A stretch of 64,000 bases of DNA. Origin: an uncultured Clostridia bacterium (GTDB lineage: Bacteria; Bacillota; Clostridia; Peptostreptococcales; Anaerovoracaceae). The notes beneath the pieces were generated by a model. The model searched no databases, was not told the DNA's origin, and worked only from the letters and a program-made list of their open reading frames with translations. Of the stretch, positions 34,699-43,194 are shown in pieces; the first letter of the stretch is position 1, and every line of letters begins with the position of its first letter. A program made the translations under genes and the position numbers. The stretch lies in the NCBI GenBank assembly GCA_934233735.1, contig CAKQGQ010000007.1, positions 1 to 64,000 of the forward strand. Direction: 5' to 3'.

Positions 34699-35941
34699 GT
34701 TTTCTCTTGTTCACCTCTATGGAATATCTGAGTCCTGTGTAATAGTCGTCCATAAGAAACCACTCACAATATAGATATTTCATATTAATCTGAATTATGT
34801 CCATCATTCGCAAAAGCAGCGTTTCCTGCGGCATGGCAGCGACGAGAATGCGCAGATAGCCCTCATAGTCCTTGCCCTCAATCTTTTTCGGCGGCAGATA
34901 GTTTTTCTCTTCTTCGTATTCCTGCCCTTCAGGAAGTTCCTCGCCCGATGGGCTGAGTCCGTATTCCGCTGCCAGAAGATTTTCAAGCGAGATTGCCCAG
35001 TTTTCATCCTTTTTCAGAATCGGCACGGTCTTTCCCGCATAGAGAATCTTCAAATCGTTTCTCGCCTCCATGTACGCCCATCCTTCTAAAATGAGTGCCT
35101 GCGTGAGAATCGGCGCCGTTGGCATAATCAGCTCGGCGGCGGCAAGCGCGGCGTTTCTCTTTTCCTCGCAGCTGTATAAATACGCCAGATTCAGACTGTT
35201 CCGAAGAAGAATCAGGCTGTTTCCCACCTTTTTCTTCGCCTTCTGATCGTCGGGCTTTCCCGTCAAAAGATACTCGACTTCATTGCGAAAAAAGGTCTCG
35301 CCAAGCTCTCTTTCATTCATGCAGTCCTTAAAAAATCGGAAGATATAGACATTTTCCGCCGACGCATTGACAACCGTGCTCACCGAAGCGCCTTCCTTCA
35401 GCTTGTCTGCCAGTGACAGAATCCCGACGCTCCCGCCTTTGCCTTCCGACGGCAGGCTGTTTAAAATTCGCTCGTTTCGTATGTAACGGTTTCCCTCATC
35501 GACGCCGTCTGCCTCGCTCGTCTTTCCTGCCTGCATTTTCAGAGCGCGCGGCTTCGTTCCGGCAAGCGCCGCTTCCCGCACCTGCTTCAAAAAGTTTTCC
35601 TTGTCGTTCAGCGCGTATTTTTCAAGCTCGCAGTCAGTCTTTCCGCAGGAGATATATTTTTTCGTTTCACAGGAATATGCCGCATAAAAGTCCAATTTTT
35701 CCTCAACCTGAAGTTTGCTGCCGTAAAAGGCGAAAATACCATATCTGTCCTTTAAATTCCGGTCATATTCTGCTAAAATACTCTTTCCCCAAAGCGGTCC
35801 GAAGCTTTCCGCAGTGCTGCCGACTGCCTCCTGCCCTGCGCTTTGAATCGCTGCGGCTGTCAAAATCATCATCGACGAAAATAAAATCGTCGCCAGAACC
35901 GCAAACGAACCCTTCTTATTCATCCGCATTTTTATCCGCAT
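34676..35941 (-). CDS. DUF5702 family protein of the Tad locus
   Basis: A 421-residue protein with one N-terminal membrane helix (KGSFAVLATILFSSMMILT) and a large outside domain. Such TadG-like/DUF5702 proteins are regular members of clostridial Flp/Tad loci and are thought to be assembly factors or minor pilins. FGPLWGKSILAEYDRNLKDRYGIFAFYG near residue 45-75 is the most typical stretch. Start ATG 35941 or 35929; AGGAGA is upstream. Confidence 0.78.
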   Translation of the reverse strand: MRIKMRMNKKGSFAVLATILFSSMMILTAAAIQSAGQEAVGSTAESFGPLWGKSILAEYDRNLKDRYGIFAFYGSKLQVEEKLDFYAAYSCETKKYISCGKTDCELEKYALNDKENFLKQVREAALAGTKPRALKMQAGKTSEADGVDEGNRYIRNERILNSLPSEGKGGSVGILSLADKLKEGASVSTVVNASAENVYIFRFFKDCMNERELGETFFRNEVEYLLTGKPDDQKAKKKVGNSLILLRNSLNLAYLYSCEEKRNAALAAAELIMPTAPILTQALILEGWAYMEARNDLKILYAGKTVPILKKDENWAISLENLLAAEYGLSPSGEELPEGQEYEEEKNYLPPKKIEGKDYEGYLRILVAAMPQETLLLRMMDIIQINMKYLYCEWFLMDDYYTGLRYSIEVNKRKHEFEETY

Positions 35942-35947
35942 TTCCGT

Positions 35948-36157
35948 TTACGCATCTCCTGCGCTTAACGCATCTTTCGCCCTGTCATATGCCCTGATAG
36001 TCAGCGCCGCAGAAACCTTCTTCCAGTCTGTACGCTTTGCATCGTGCGTCTCTACCTGCTTTCCAAGCTCCGTATAAAAGCTCATCATCAGCGTAATCAA
36101 AGCGGCTGTAATCAGAATTGTCAGCGGCATAATCAGCGTTGCCTCCACGATTCTCAT
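35948..36157 (-). CDS. Small TadE-like protein
   Basis: A 69-residue protein. It begins MRIVEATLIMPLTILITAALITLMMSF, with the Glu at position 5 that marks a class III (Flp-type) cleavage site, then a short hydrophilic tail. Likely a minor pseudopilin of the Tad pilus. It precedes the DUF5702 gene by 6 nt. Confidence 0.75.
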   Translation of the reverse strand: MRIVEATLIMPLTILITAALITLMMSFYTELGKQVETHDAKRTDWKKVSAALTIRAYDRAKDALSAGDA

Positions 36158-36171
36158 TTTTCCTCCCTCCC

Positions 36172-36372
36172 TTAAAATTTCGCGGAGCTGAGCGAGCCGA
36201 AAGTGTTGTTTACGAACTCCGTAATCTGCTCTTTAAAGATAAGCCCCAGCGTTACAGCAATCGCCACCAGAATTGCGACCTGCACCATCTCCATTCCTTG
36301 CTTGTTAAACAGCGGTTTTCTTTCTTTTTTTACCTTCTCTTTGTTTTGCTTTCCTTTTTTTCTAAAAAACAT
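36172..36372 (-). CDS. Flp-type pilin
   Basis: A 66-residue protein with a long basic leader (about 27 residues, ending KQG), then MEMVQVAILVAIAVTLGLIF and a short hydrophilic tail. A G/x-x-x-x-E-like processing site and a hydrophobic core right after it are what Flp prepilins show; Flp1-type pilins in Firmicutes are this small. It is probably the main pilus subunit. The position between tadC and the TadE genes is usual. Confidence 0.8.
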   Translation of the reverse strand: MFFRKKGKQNKEKVKKERKPLFNKQGMEMVQVAILVAIAVTLGLIFKEQITEFVNNTFGSLSSAKF

Positions 36373-36389
36373 CTCTCTTTTCCTCCTTT

Positions 36390-36881
36390 TTATATTTGAA
36401 GCATCGCAGGTGCTGCCGTAATTACAATCAGCGCAATCAGCAAAATCCCCAGCGGAAAGCTCATTTTACTTTCGGACAGGCGAATCTTTCGCATTGCCGC
36501 GCGCTTTCTTTCTTCCCAAAGCATCTCGCTCTGCTCGGCAAGCTTATCCCATAAATCCGTGCCCCGATTCTGATTTTCCATTAAAATTCCCGCCACACGC
36601 GCAAGCTCCTTTACATTTGAAGTTCTCCCGAACTTGTAAAAGCTTTGAATGACATTTTCCCCGCTTTGCAGAGACGCCGCATAGAGATTGTACACCTGTA
36701 CGGTAAAATAGTTTTGTCTGCGCTCGTCTAAACCCCCGTAGCCTTCGGCGATTTTGCAGAAAGCCTCTGTCAGCACCGCCCCGCTGTTCATTAGAAGCAG
36801 CAGCTGGTTGATAAAGCCCGGCAGGCTCAGGATAATCTCATTCTTGTTCTTTTCCATCACTTTTTTAATTTTAGATTTCAA
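36390..36881 (-). CDS. tadC: TadC-like type II/IV secretion inner membrane protein
   Basis: A 163-residue protein with a T2SF-F-like domain: LPGFINQLLLLMNSGAVLTEAF, then ELARVAGILMENQNRGTDLWDKLAEQ, and a single C-terminal membrane helix. It is about half the length of classical TadC, lacking N-terminal membrane helices. It would form the platform with TadB. Confidence 0.8.
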   Translation of the reverse strand: MKSKIKKVMEKNKNEIILSLPGFINQLLLLMNSGAVLTEAFCKIAEGYGGLDERRQNYFTVQVYNLYAASLQSGENVIQSFYKFGRTSNVKELARVAGILMENQNRGTDLWDKLAEQSEMLWEERKRAAMRKIRLSESKMSFPLGILLIALIVITAAPAMLQI

Positions 36882-37617
36882 TGTTATGTATCCTTTCTGT
36901 CATCCAAACCGAAACCGCAAGCAGTACCATCGCAAAGGTTGTAATCATTCGTCCCTGGCTCGTGCTCGTCATCGGCTCCATGTAGTCCGGCGCAGTCAGC
37001 CGAATCATCAGCACAATCAGGAACGGGCTTGCTCCCACAATTCTTCCTTCGAAAAGTTTTTGCGCCAAAAGCGTTTTCAGTTCACTCTCCAGCTCTATCT
37101 TATCGCCAATTAAGCTCGTCGCGCGGTGAATCGCCTGCTTGAGGTTGCCGCCGCTGCCTTTGCAGTTTTCGTATACACCCGCGAAGTCCTCGATGTCTGA
37201 AATCCCGCTTCGCGATGCAAAATCCCGAAGCACCGCCGTATCGGTCTCGTTGCCGTTTGCAATCTGCTTCGTCATGTAGGCAAGCTCCTGCATGATATAG
37301 TCGCTTTCCTCGTAAGCCGCACCGCAGAACTCCTTTGCCTCTTCCAGTGCCGCCGCCATGCTTCTGCCCGAAGAAACCGACGCGGAAATCGAATACAGCA
37401 AGTCCCGAAACTGTACCAAAAGCTCCTGTCTATGCTTTGCCGCTAAGTTTTCCCGATACTTCGGCATCGTGAAACAAAACAGTATTGCAAGCGCCAGACT
37501 CACCGCCAAGCTGTCATAAAACAGCAGCCCCACCGCAAGCCCTGCCAAAGCGGCAGCGGAGAAAAACACGGTCTTTTCCCGAAAATCCGGTTTAAGCTTC
37601 GTATAGTAAATCGGCAT
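36871..37617 (-). CDS. tadB: TadB-like pilus assembly platform protein
   Basis: About 248 residues: two N-terminal membrane helices (about 20-60), a T2SF-F domain with QFRDLLYSISASVSSGRSMAAALEEA and KGSGGNLKQAIHRA, and a C-terminal helix. ATG 37617 with GGGGGA upstream is chosen; a longer frame to 37695 would be nested in tadA. It overlaps tadC by 11 nt. Confidence 0.85.
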   Translation of the reverse strand: MPIYYTKLKPDFREKTVFFSAAALAGLAVGLLFYDSLAVSLALAILFCFTMPKYRENLAAKHRQELLVQFRDLLYSISASVSSGRSMAAALEEAKEFCGAAYEESDYIMQELAYMTKQIANGNETDTAVLRDFASRSGISDIEDFAGVYENCKGSGGNLKQAIHRATSLIGDKIELESELKTLLAQKLFEGRIVGASPFLIVLMIRLTAPDYMEPMTSTSQGRMITTFAMVLLAVSVWMTERIHNIEI

Positions 37618-38824
37618 AGTTTTCCCCCTTTTGCTCCGTTTTTTTCGTGTTGATAAGCGGACTTCCCGTAAAGCTGAGGACTCCGTTTTTATCAATTGTC
37701 ATCAGGCGGTTGAGCTTGAATTTACCGTCTGCATACCCCTGCAGCTCTGTAATTTCTATAATCCGCCGCTGTCCATCCTCCCCTTTTTCGATGTGAACCA
37801 GAATATCCAGTCCTTCCGCAATCTGCTGACGAATCGCTTCCGTGCTGATTGGCATCGCTGCCAGATAGAGTGCTTCAAGTCTTCGCAGCATACCTTCCGC
37901 CGAGTTTGCGTGGCCGGTCGACAGGCTTCCGTTATGCCCGGTATTCATCGCCTGCAGCATATCGACCACCTCGTCGCCGCGGACTTCGCCGACGATAATT
38001 CGGTTCGGCCGCATTCGCAGGCTGCTTTTAATCAAATCCGACATGCTGACTTTCCCCTGCCCTGCAGAATTGCTGTTCCTGCACTCCATATGCACGATAT
38101 TGGCGATATAATGCATTTTCAGCTCCGCCGAGTCCTCTGCCACAATCACGCGCTCTTCGCGCGGAATTGCCTCTGCCAAAGCATTCAGCAATGTCGTTTT
38201 TCCCGAAGAAGTTCCGCCGCTCACGAAGATGTTGTAGCCGCATCTGACTAACATTCGCAAAAGCTTCGCGCCGTTTTCAGACAGCGTTCCGTTGTGTACA
38301 AGGTCTTCCATCCGCATATAATTTTCCGAGAACTTTCGGATGGTTAAAATCGGTCCGTTCAGCGCGATATTCTTATACACACCGTTTACACGCGATCCGT
38401 CGGGCAGTCTGGCGTCGACAATCGGATTTTTCTCGTTGATTTCTCTATGTACCTCTCCGACGATGCTTCGCATGACTTCTTCCAGTTCTTCCGTCGAATC
38501 AAATGCGAGCCCGCACCGTTCCACGCGCCCTTGCTTTTCGATAAAAATATCGCCCGGACCGTTTACCATGATTTCACTGATGTCCTTATCATCCACCAAA
38601 GGCTGCAAAATCCCCAGCTTCCTTCTGGTTTTATAAAAAATCTTCTGAATGACGGAATCAATTTCGTCCGAGGAAAAGAAGCGGCTTTCCTCATCGTCAA
38701 AAATGGTTTCGATAATGCAGCGCATCGCCCCATAGTCATCCATCCGCGCTTCACTTCCCAGTCTTCGGCGCGCCGCCTCACATCTGTCCGCCGCAAATTC
38801 CGCTAAATCTCTTTTCCTTCTCAT
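37592..38824 (-). CDS. tadA: TadA/CpaF-type pilus assembly ATPase
   Basis: A 410-residue secretion ATPase. Walker A is FVSGGTSSGKTTLLNAL; the Asp box VIVAEDSAEL, the His box NIVHMECR and Walker B RIIVGEVRGDE with ATGHNGSLSTGHANS-like follow-up (NTGHNGSLSTGHA) are all present. It drives pilin assembly or secretion at the membrane. The start overlaps the upstream gene (ATGA). Confidence 0.95.
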   Translation of the reverse strand: MRRKRDLAEFAADRCEAARRRLGSEARMDDYGAMRCIIETIFDDEESRFFSSDEIDSVIQKIFYKTRRKLGILQPLVDDKDISEIMVNGPGDIFIEKQGRVERCGLAFDSTEELEEVMRSIVGEVHREINEKNPIVDARLPDGSRVNGVYKNIALNGPILTIRKFSENYMRMEDLVHNGTLSENGAKLLRMLVRCGYNIFVSGGTSSGKTTLLNALAEAIPREERVIVAEDSAELKMHYIANIVHMECRNSNSAGQGKVSMSDLIKSSLRMRPNRIIVGEVRGDEVVDMLQAMNTGHNGSLSTGHANSAEGMLRRLEALYLAAMPISTEAIRQQIAEGLDILVHIEKGEDGQRRIIEITELQGYADGKFKLNRLMTIDKNGVLSFTGSPLINTKKTEQKGENYADLLYEA

Positions 38825-39807
38825 AGTCCCGTCACCTTCTCAATCCCCCTTGCAAAGGCCTTATCCAAAGCAATTTCAATGCCGCTCTCACTCACCGTGA
38901 AGCTCTCCGGGTCATCGATAATATGAATGCTGCTGCCCTCGGTCAGGCTGCAATAGCTGCGATTTCGAAGCAGATAGCATTCGCCATCGTTTTCTCCTGC
39001 CTGCTGCGCTGAATTCTCGCAAAACCGCCTTCGCTTATCCTTTTCGTCAGTTACGAAAAATGTCTTATTAAATAAAAATCCACACTCACCCTCGGGAAAG
39101 TCCACAACCGCTGTGTCGTACAAACGGTTTTCTGCGAGGTAGGTCAGAAGTGTTTCCAATTCGCCATGATATTCCAGGATGTGCAAGCCGTATCGGTCTT
39201 TTCGTATGTAGCTTTCCATGCTGAATATCGTCTCGTTTCGAATCAGATGAGCCAGTTCCGACGGCGGACGAAGCGGCTTTTCGGTCTCACTTATGTACCA
39301 TTTCCAGCTTCCTGAGCCGCCTGCACTGATATAAAGTACTTTCTCCTCACGCATGCACGCAAGCAGCCTTCCGGCAGTCAGCGCAGCGGCGCTGACGCCG
39401 CTGCCTCCTGTGCCTGCACGAAAACGCCACACTCTCATTTCCGTGTCTCTTTTCTTCTGAAAACATACACCGTTGTTTTCTTCGAAAATTTCTATGACCC
39501 GCTTAAAAAGCTGTGAAGTAGGAGAATATTTGCTAAAAATTCTGTCATTTTCCCTAAACTCTTCCCTGCAATCCGCCTTAAATTTTCCCTCAAGCAGCAG
39601 ATACTTCGGACGATATTCCCGCACGGACTCGCGGTCCGTAAGCACGACATCATATTGCTCGAATTCCTGCGTGTCCACATAGGGATAATAGCGGTTTCGC
39701 GTCAGGATCCCGATATCCAGCCCACTCGACTGCTTCGCCAGCCCTCTCATTAAATCCTGCGCATATTTTGCATTTTTTACATCAATCCCAATTCTCAAAA
39801 TTTTCAT
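38821..39807 (-). CDS. TadZ/CpaE-like localisation protein with degenerate P-loop
   Basis: A 328-residue protein at the head of the tad operon. It has an N-terminal receiver-like part (about 1-110) and a MinD/ParA-like part from about 125. The deviant Walker A site is replaced by RAGTGGSGVSAAAL, which lacks the signature Lys residues of KGGxGKS/T. So ATP binding may be weak or lost. TadZ places the pilus machine at the pole. The ATG has only a distant AAAGGA. Confidence 0.75.
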   Translation of the reverse strand: MKILRIGIDVKNAKYAQDLMRGLAKQSSGLDIGILTRNRYYPYVDTQEFEQYDVVLTDRESVREYRPKYLLLEGKFKADCREEFRENDRIFSKYSPTSQLFKRVIEIFEENNGVCFQKKRDTEMRVWRFRAGTGGSGVSAAALTAGRLLACMREEKVLYISAGGSGSWKWYISETEKPLRPPSELAHLIRNETIFSMESYIRKDRYGLHILEYHGELETLLTYLAENRLYDTAVVDFPEGECGFLFNKTFFVTDEKDKRRRFCENSAQQAGENDGECYLLRNRSYCSLTEGSSIHIIDDPESFTVSESGIEIALDKAFARGIEKVTGL

Positions 39808-39834
39808 CTTTTACCATTTATTCCTTTCGATTGC

Positions 39835-39863
39835 ATTTTAACCCTTTTGTAATAATTTGTCAA
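39835..39863 (-). promoter_or_regulatory. Promoter of the Tad pilus operon
   Basis: TTGACA (39863-39858), 17-nt spacer, TAAAAT (39840-39835). A near-palindrome TTACAAAATTTTGCAA at 39870-39885 lies just upstream of the -35 and could be an activator site or UP element. Confidence 0.8.
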
Positions 39864-39898
39864 CATATTTTACAAAATTTTGCAAGGATTTTTTTCTA

Positions 39899-40603
39899 TT
39901 ATTTGCATTCTGCTATTAATTCGCGCAGTTTTTTCAACGCATCGGACAGACTCCCCAGGCTGTCAATCAAGCCCATTTCAACCGCTTCCGTGCCGAAGAG
40001 CAGCGTTCCGACATCATTTGCCATATTGCTCGTGCAGTTCATCTTCTCTTCGATTTCGTGCCTGCCCGCCCGCGAATGCTCGACGATAAAGTCCACGACC
40101 CTCTCCTGCGTTTTCTTCATATACTCAAAAGTCGGCTCCGCGGTAATCAGCGTGCCGCTGGTGCGAATCGGGTGCAGCGTCATCGTCGCAGATTTTGCGA
40201 CAAACGAATAATCCGACGAAACTGCCAGCGGGATTCCGATGCTGTGTCCGCCGCCGATTACGAGCGAAACCGTCGGCTTGGAAATTCCTGCAACCAGCTC
40301 CGAAAGCGCAAGCCCCGCCTCCACATCGCCGCCCACCGTATTCAAAACAAGTAACAGCCCCTTAATCTCGGGGTTTTCCTCCACCGCAATCATCTCGGGA
40401 ATCAGATGCTCATACTTCGTCGTCTTCGTGTCCTGCGGCAGAATCGAATGCCCTTCAATGCTTCCGATAATATTGATATACTGGATGTCGCTTTTGAAAT
40501 TACTGCCTGTGCTCAGAAGTCCAAGTTCTTTGATTAAATCCGCTGCCTCCGAAGTGTTGGTGTCTTTTTCGCCATTCTTGTCCTTTTCTTTTTCATCACT
40601 CAT
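39899..40603 (-). CDS. ClpP-like protease (TepA family)
   Basis: A 234-residue ClpP-fold serine protease. The catalytic Ser is in IGGGHSIGIPLA and the His in TMTLHPIRTSG; LNTVGGDVEAGLALSE matches the oxyanion strand. It belongs to the TepA/YmfB type, which works without a Clp ATPase on signal peptides or small proteins. The charged N-terminal 30 residues are not conserved. ATG 40603 is preferred over a longer start at 40711 that would cross the divergent ylmC promoter region. Confidence 0.85.
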   Translation of the reverse strand: MSDEKEKDKNGEKDTNTSEAADLIKELGLLSTGSNFKSDIQYINIIGSIEGHSILPQDTKTTKYEHLIPEMIAVEENPEIKGLLLVLNTVGGDVEAGLALSELVAGISKPTVSLVIGGGHSIGIPLAVSSDYSFVAKSATMTLHPIRTSGTLITAEPTFEYMKKTQERVVDFIVEHSRAGRHEIEEKMNCTSNMANDVGTLLFGTEAVEMGLIDSLGSLSDALKKLRELIAECK

Positions 40604-40665
40604 ATTCCATAACCTTCTTTCGTAAAATTTATTATCTTTTATTATTCGCCGCGGGAGGAAAAAAT

Positions 40666-40896
40666 ATGCTTTTGAGTGAGATTGGTGATAAGGAAATCGT
40701 TGATATTTCAAAAGGAAGTATGCATGGCAGGCTTTGGGATGCCGAAATCGTTTTCGACGAGAAAACCGGAAAAATCCACACGCTCGCCGTCCCTGACTTT
40801 CAAAGCAGACACGGAAAATTCAAAGAAGATTTGCAGCTTCCGTGGTCTTCGATTATAATAGTGGGAGAAGATATGATTATTTTCAAATCCCGCTAA
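40666..40896 (+). CDS. ylmC: YlmC/YmxH family PRC-barrel protein
   Basis: A 76-residue protein with the PRC-barrel pattern: LLSEIGDKEIVDIS, DAEIVFDEKTGKIHTLAVP and WSSIIIVGEDMIIF. YlmC/YmxH proteins are widespread in spore formers and are linked to sporulation; the molecular role is unknown. GGGAGG precedes the ATG. Confidence 0.9.
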   Translation: MLLSEIGDKEIVDISKGSMHGRLWDAEIVFDEKTGKIHTLAVPDFQSRHGKFKEDLQLPWSSIIIVGEDMIIFKSR

Positions 40897-40917
40897 GACA
40901 AAAAGGATTTCGGACAG

Positions 40918-41886
40918 ATGAAGATTTTTTCAACAAAATCAGAAAAAAAGAAAAAAATAGTTTTGCCTGCCGTTCTTGTCGTTCTTGTGCTTATCACTGC
41001 AGCAGCGCTCTTGCATATTTCAGGAGGTTTTCCTTCGAAGCCGCAGACTCCTGAAAACTTTACGCCTGCTTCGCAGCGCTTCTTTCTGCCTGCAGAGAAT
41101 GAAAAGGGTCAGACGGTGTACTATATGGCGGAAATCGTGTACCCGAAGGATTATGACGGCAAAATGCCTCTGATTGCTGTCGGACACGGTTTTAAGGGAA
41201 GTCTGAACAGCGGAGGTGCTGCCGAACTTTCGGAAAGGCTTGCCTGCGCAGGCTATGCGGCAGTCCGCATGGACTTTAACCCACGTACGCAGCCGAAGAA
41301 AAATGCCGAAAAAACAGGCTTTTATGACCTTGCTTCCATGAAGGATACGATGATTTGCGCAATTCGCTATGCGTGTGAAAATTTTGAAATCGACGAAAAT
41401 CGCATCGGACTTTATGCCCGCAGCATGGGCGGACGCGTGGTTATGACGATAGCAAATGAAAGTTACGGCGGTTTTGATTACAAAGCCCTCGCTATGGTTG
41501 CCCCCGCAGGAAATGAAACGGCAATGATTCACTATGCAGGTGGCCGGAAGAAGTGGGATGAAATGAAGGCGAAAGCCCGCTTGGAAGGCTATGTCGAGTA
41601 TCAAGGTCTGAAGCTTACCGAGGACTGGTTTAAAGAATTTGAGGAATACAATCCTTGCGATTACGGCTCTAAATTCGGAGATAAGCCCGTGCTTGTCATC
41701 TGCAATACCCTCGACTATGTCGTAACCGAGGACACCAGCCTCGAATGCGCGCACGCATATAAAAACAGCCGTGTAATCACGGTCACGACCGAAAATTACC
41801 ACGGCTATGAAATGAGCTATAAAGAGTCTGCCCTCAAGGACTATCTGATGGGCGAAATCGTTGATTTTTTCAAAAAAGAATTATAG
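40918..41886 (+). CDS. Membrane-anchored alpha/beta hydrolase
   Basis: A 322-residue protein. Residues 12-34 form a signal anchor. The hydrolase fold has VGHGFKGSLNSGG (oxyanion loop), the nucleophile Ser in YARSMGGRV, Asp in NTLDYVV and His in YHGYEM. The nucleophile elbow begins with Ala-Arg in place of Gly-x, a small deviation. Likely an extracellular esterase or peptidase-like enzyme; substrate unknown. Confidence 0.85.
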   Translation: MKIFSTKSEKKKKIVLPAVLVVLVLITAAALLHISGGFPSKPQTPENFTPASQRFFLPAENEKGQTVYYMAEIVYPKDYDGKMPLIAVGHGFKGSLNSGGAAELSERLACAGYAAVRMDFNPRTQPKKNAEKTGFYDLASMKDTMICAIRYACENFEIDENRIGLYARSMGGRVVMTIANESYGGFDYKALAMVAPAGNETAMIHYAGGRKKWDEMKAKARLEGYVEYQGLKLTEDWFKEFEEYNPCDYGSKFGDKPVLVICNTLDYVVTEDTSLECAHAYKNSRVITVTTENYHGYEMSYKESALKDYLMGEIVDFFKKEL

Positions 41887-41894
41887 ATTTGCAG

Positions 41895-41926
41895 AAAGGG
41901 CACTGACTTATGCGTCGGTGCCCTTT
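41895..41926. terminator. Bidirectional terminator between hydrolase and ClC genes
   Basis: AAAGGGCACTGAC and GTCGGTGCCCTTT form a 13-bp stem with one G-G or C-A type mismatch, flanked by A-run and T-run. It serves both convergent genes. The ClC stop codon (41908-41910) lies in the loop. Confidence 0.88.
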
Positions 41927-43194
41927 TCTCCGTTTGTATATGCGTTGATGAATTTTGCTTTTCGTTTTGAATACATAATCATCTGGCTCGAGTAAATACC
42001 GCGGTATCCCGACATCATGTAGCTGATGCAGCAGGCAACTGCGAAATACAGCATTCCCTCGGCTCCGAAGATTTCAATCGACAGGAATACCGATGAAATC
42101 GGGCAGTTTGTGACCCCGCAGAAAACGCTGACAAGACCGACTGCCGCACCGAATCCCGCCGGAAGACCTATGAGCGGTGCGATTACACATCCAAAGGCTG
42201 CTCCGACGAAAAACGAAGGAACGATTTCCCCGCCTTTAAAGCCCGCTGCCAGCGTCACCGATGTAAAAACGAGCTTGAGCAGAAATGCAAGCGGCTCTGC
42301 CTTTCCCTCTTCAATCGCTGCCGTAATCACTCCCATGCCGACGCCGTTGTAGTCGTTCGTGCCGCAAAGGTATGTCAGCGCAATGATTATGGCTGCACCC
42401 GCAAGCACGCGCAGCCAGGCGTTCGGCAGAATTTTTCGCATTCCTTTTTCAGCACCATGCATCATCATGCAGAAAAGAATGGATACGAGCGCACACAAAG
42501 TTCCAAGAAATCCGACCTGAAAGAAAGCCAGCGCCGATGTTTCGGGAACTTCAACCGCAAAGCGAACCGGCTGCACGCCCAGCGCTCCTGCCAGAAAATA
42601 TGCCGAAAGCGATGCGATTAAACACGGAACAAGTGCCACATGATATAAAATCCCGATGCTGATTACCATAACAGCGAATACCGCCGCCGCAAGCGGTGTT
42701 CCGAACAGCGCTGAAAAGAACGCTGCCATCCCGGCCAAGGTTGCAATTCTTAAATCACTGTCATCCAAGTGCAGGCCGCGTCCGATCCACTGACCGATTG
42801 TGCCGCCCATTTGAAGAGCAGCACCTTCTCGTCCCGCGCTGCCGCCGCATAACTGCGTCAGTACGGTAGCGAAAAAGATAGACGGCATAAGCAACACGGA
42901 GAGCCTTTTGCCCTTATGTACTGCTCGAATCACATGGTTGGTATTAAGCCCTTCGGTTTTCGTCATTTTATAGAATCCTACTATCAGAAGCCCCGCAATC
43001 GGAAGCAGCCACAGCAGCCACGGATGTGTGCTGCGAAACACTTCTGCCATGTCAATGCTGTGGTGAAAGATTGCGCCGATGAGTCCGCCTGCACCGCCGA
43101 TCAGCGAGGCAATCACCAGCCATTTTAAAAATGTTTCGATGTAAAGTCTCCATTCGCGAAAGGTGGAGACAAAAAATTCTTTGTTCATTCTCAT
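41908..43194 (-). CDS. ClC-family chloride/fluoride channel or antiporter
   Basis: A 428-residue protein with 10 or more hydrophobic segments and the ClC gate motif GGSAGREGAALQMGG. LAGMAAFFSALFGTPLAAAVFA and GFKGGEIVPSFFVGAAFG are also typical. The usual GSGIP chloride filter is absent; the equivalent place reads TEGLNTNHVI, so the ion may not be chloride, and a fluoride-exporting CLC-F type is possible. Start ATG overlaps the abi stop (ATGA) without a clear ribosome site, which suggests coupled translation; an ATG two codons later is an alternative. Confidence 0.88.
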   Translation of the reverse strand: MRMNKEFFVSTFREWRLYIETFLKWLVIASLIGGAGGLIGAIFHHSIDMAEVFRSTHPWLLWLLPIAGLLIVGFYKMTKTEGLNTNHVIRAVHKGKRLSVLLMPSIFFATVLTQLCGGSAGREGAALQMGGTIGQWIGRGLHLDDSDLRIATLAGMAAFFSALFGTPLAAAVFAVMVISIGILYHVALVPCLIASLSAYFLAGALGVQPVRFAVEVPETSALAFFQVGFLGTLCALVSILFCMMMHGAEKGMRKILPNAWLRVLAGAAIIIALTYLCGTNDYNGVGMGVITAAIEEGKAEPLAFLLKLVFTSVTLAAGFKGGEIVPSFFVGAAFGCVIAPLIGLPAGFGAAVGLVSVFCGVTNCPISSVFLSIEIFGAEGMLYFAVACCISYMMSGYRGIYSSQMIMYSKRKAKFINAYTNGEKGTDA

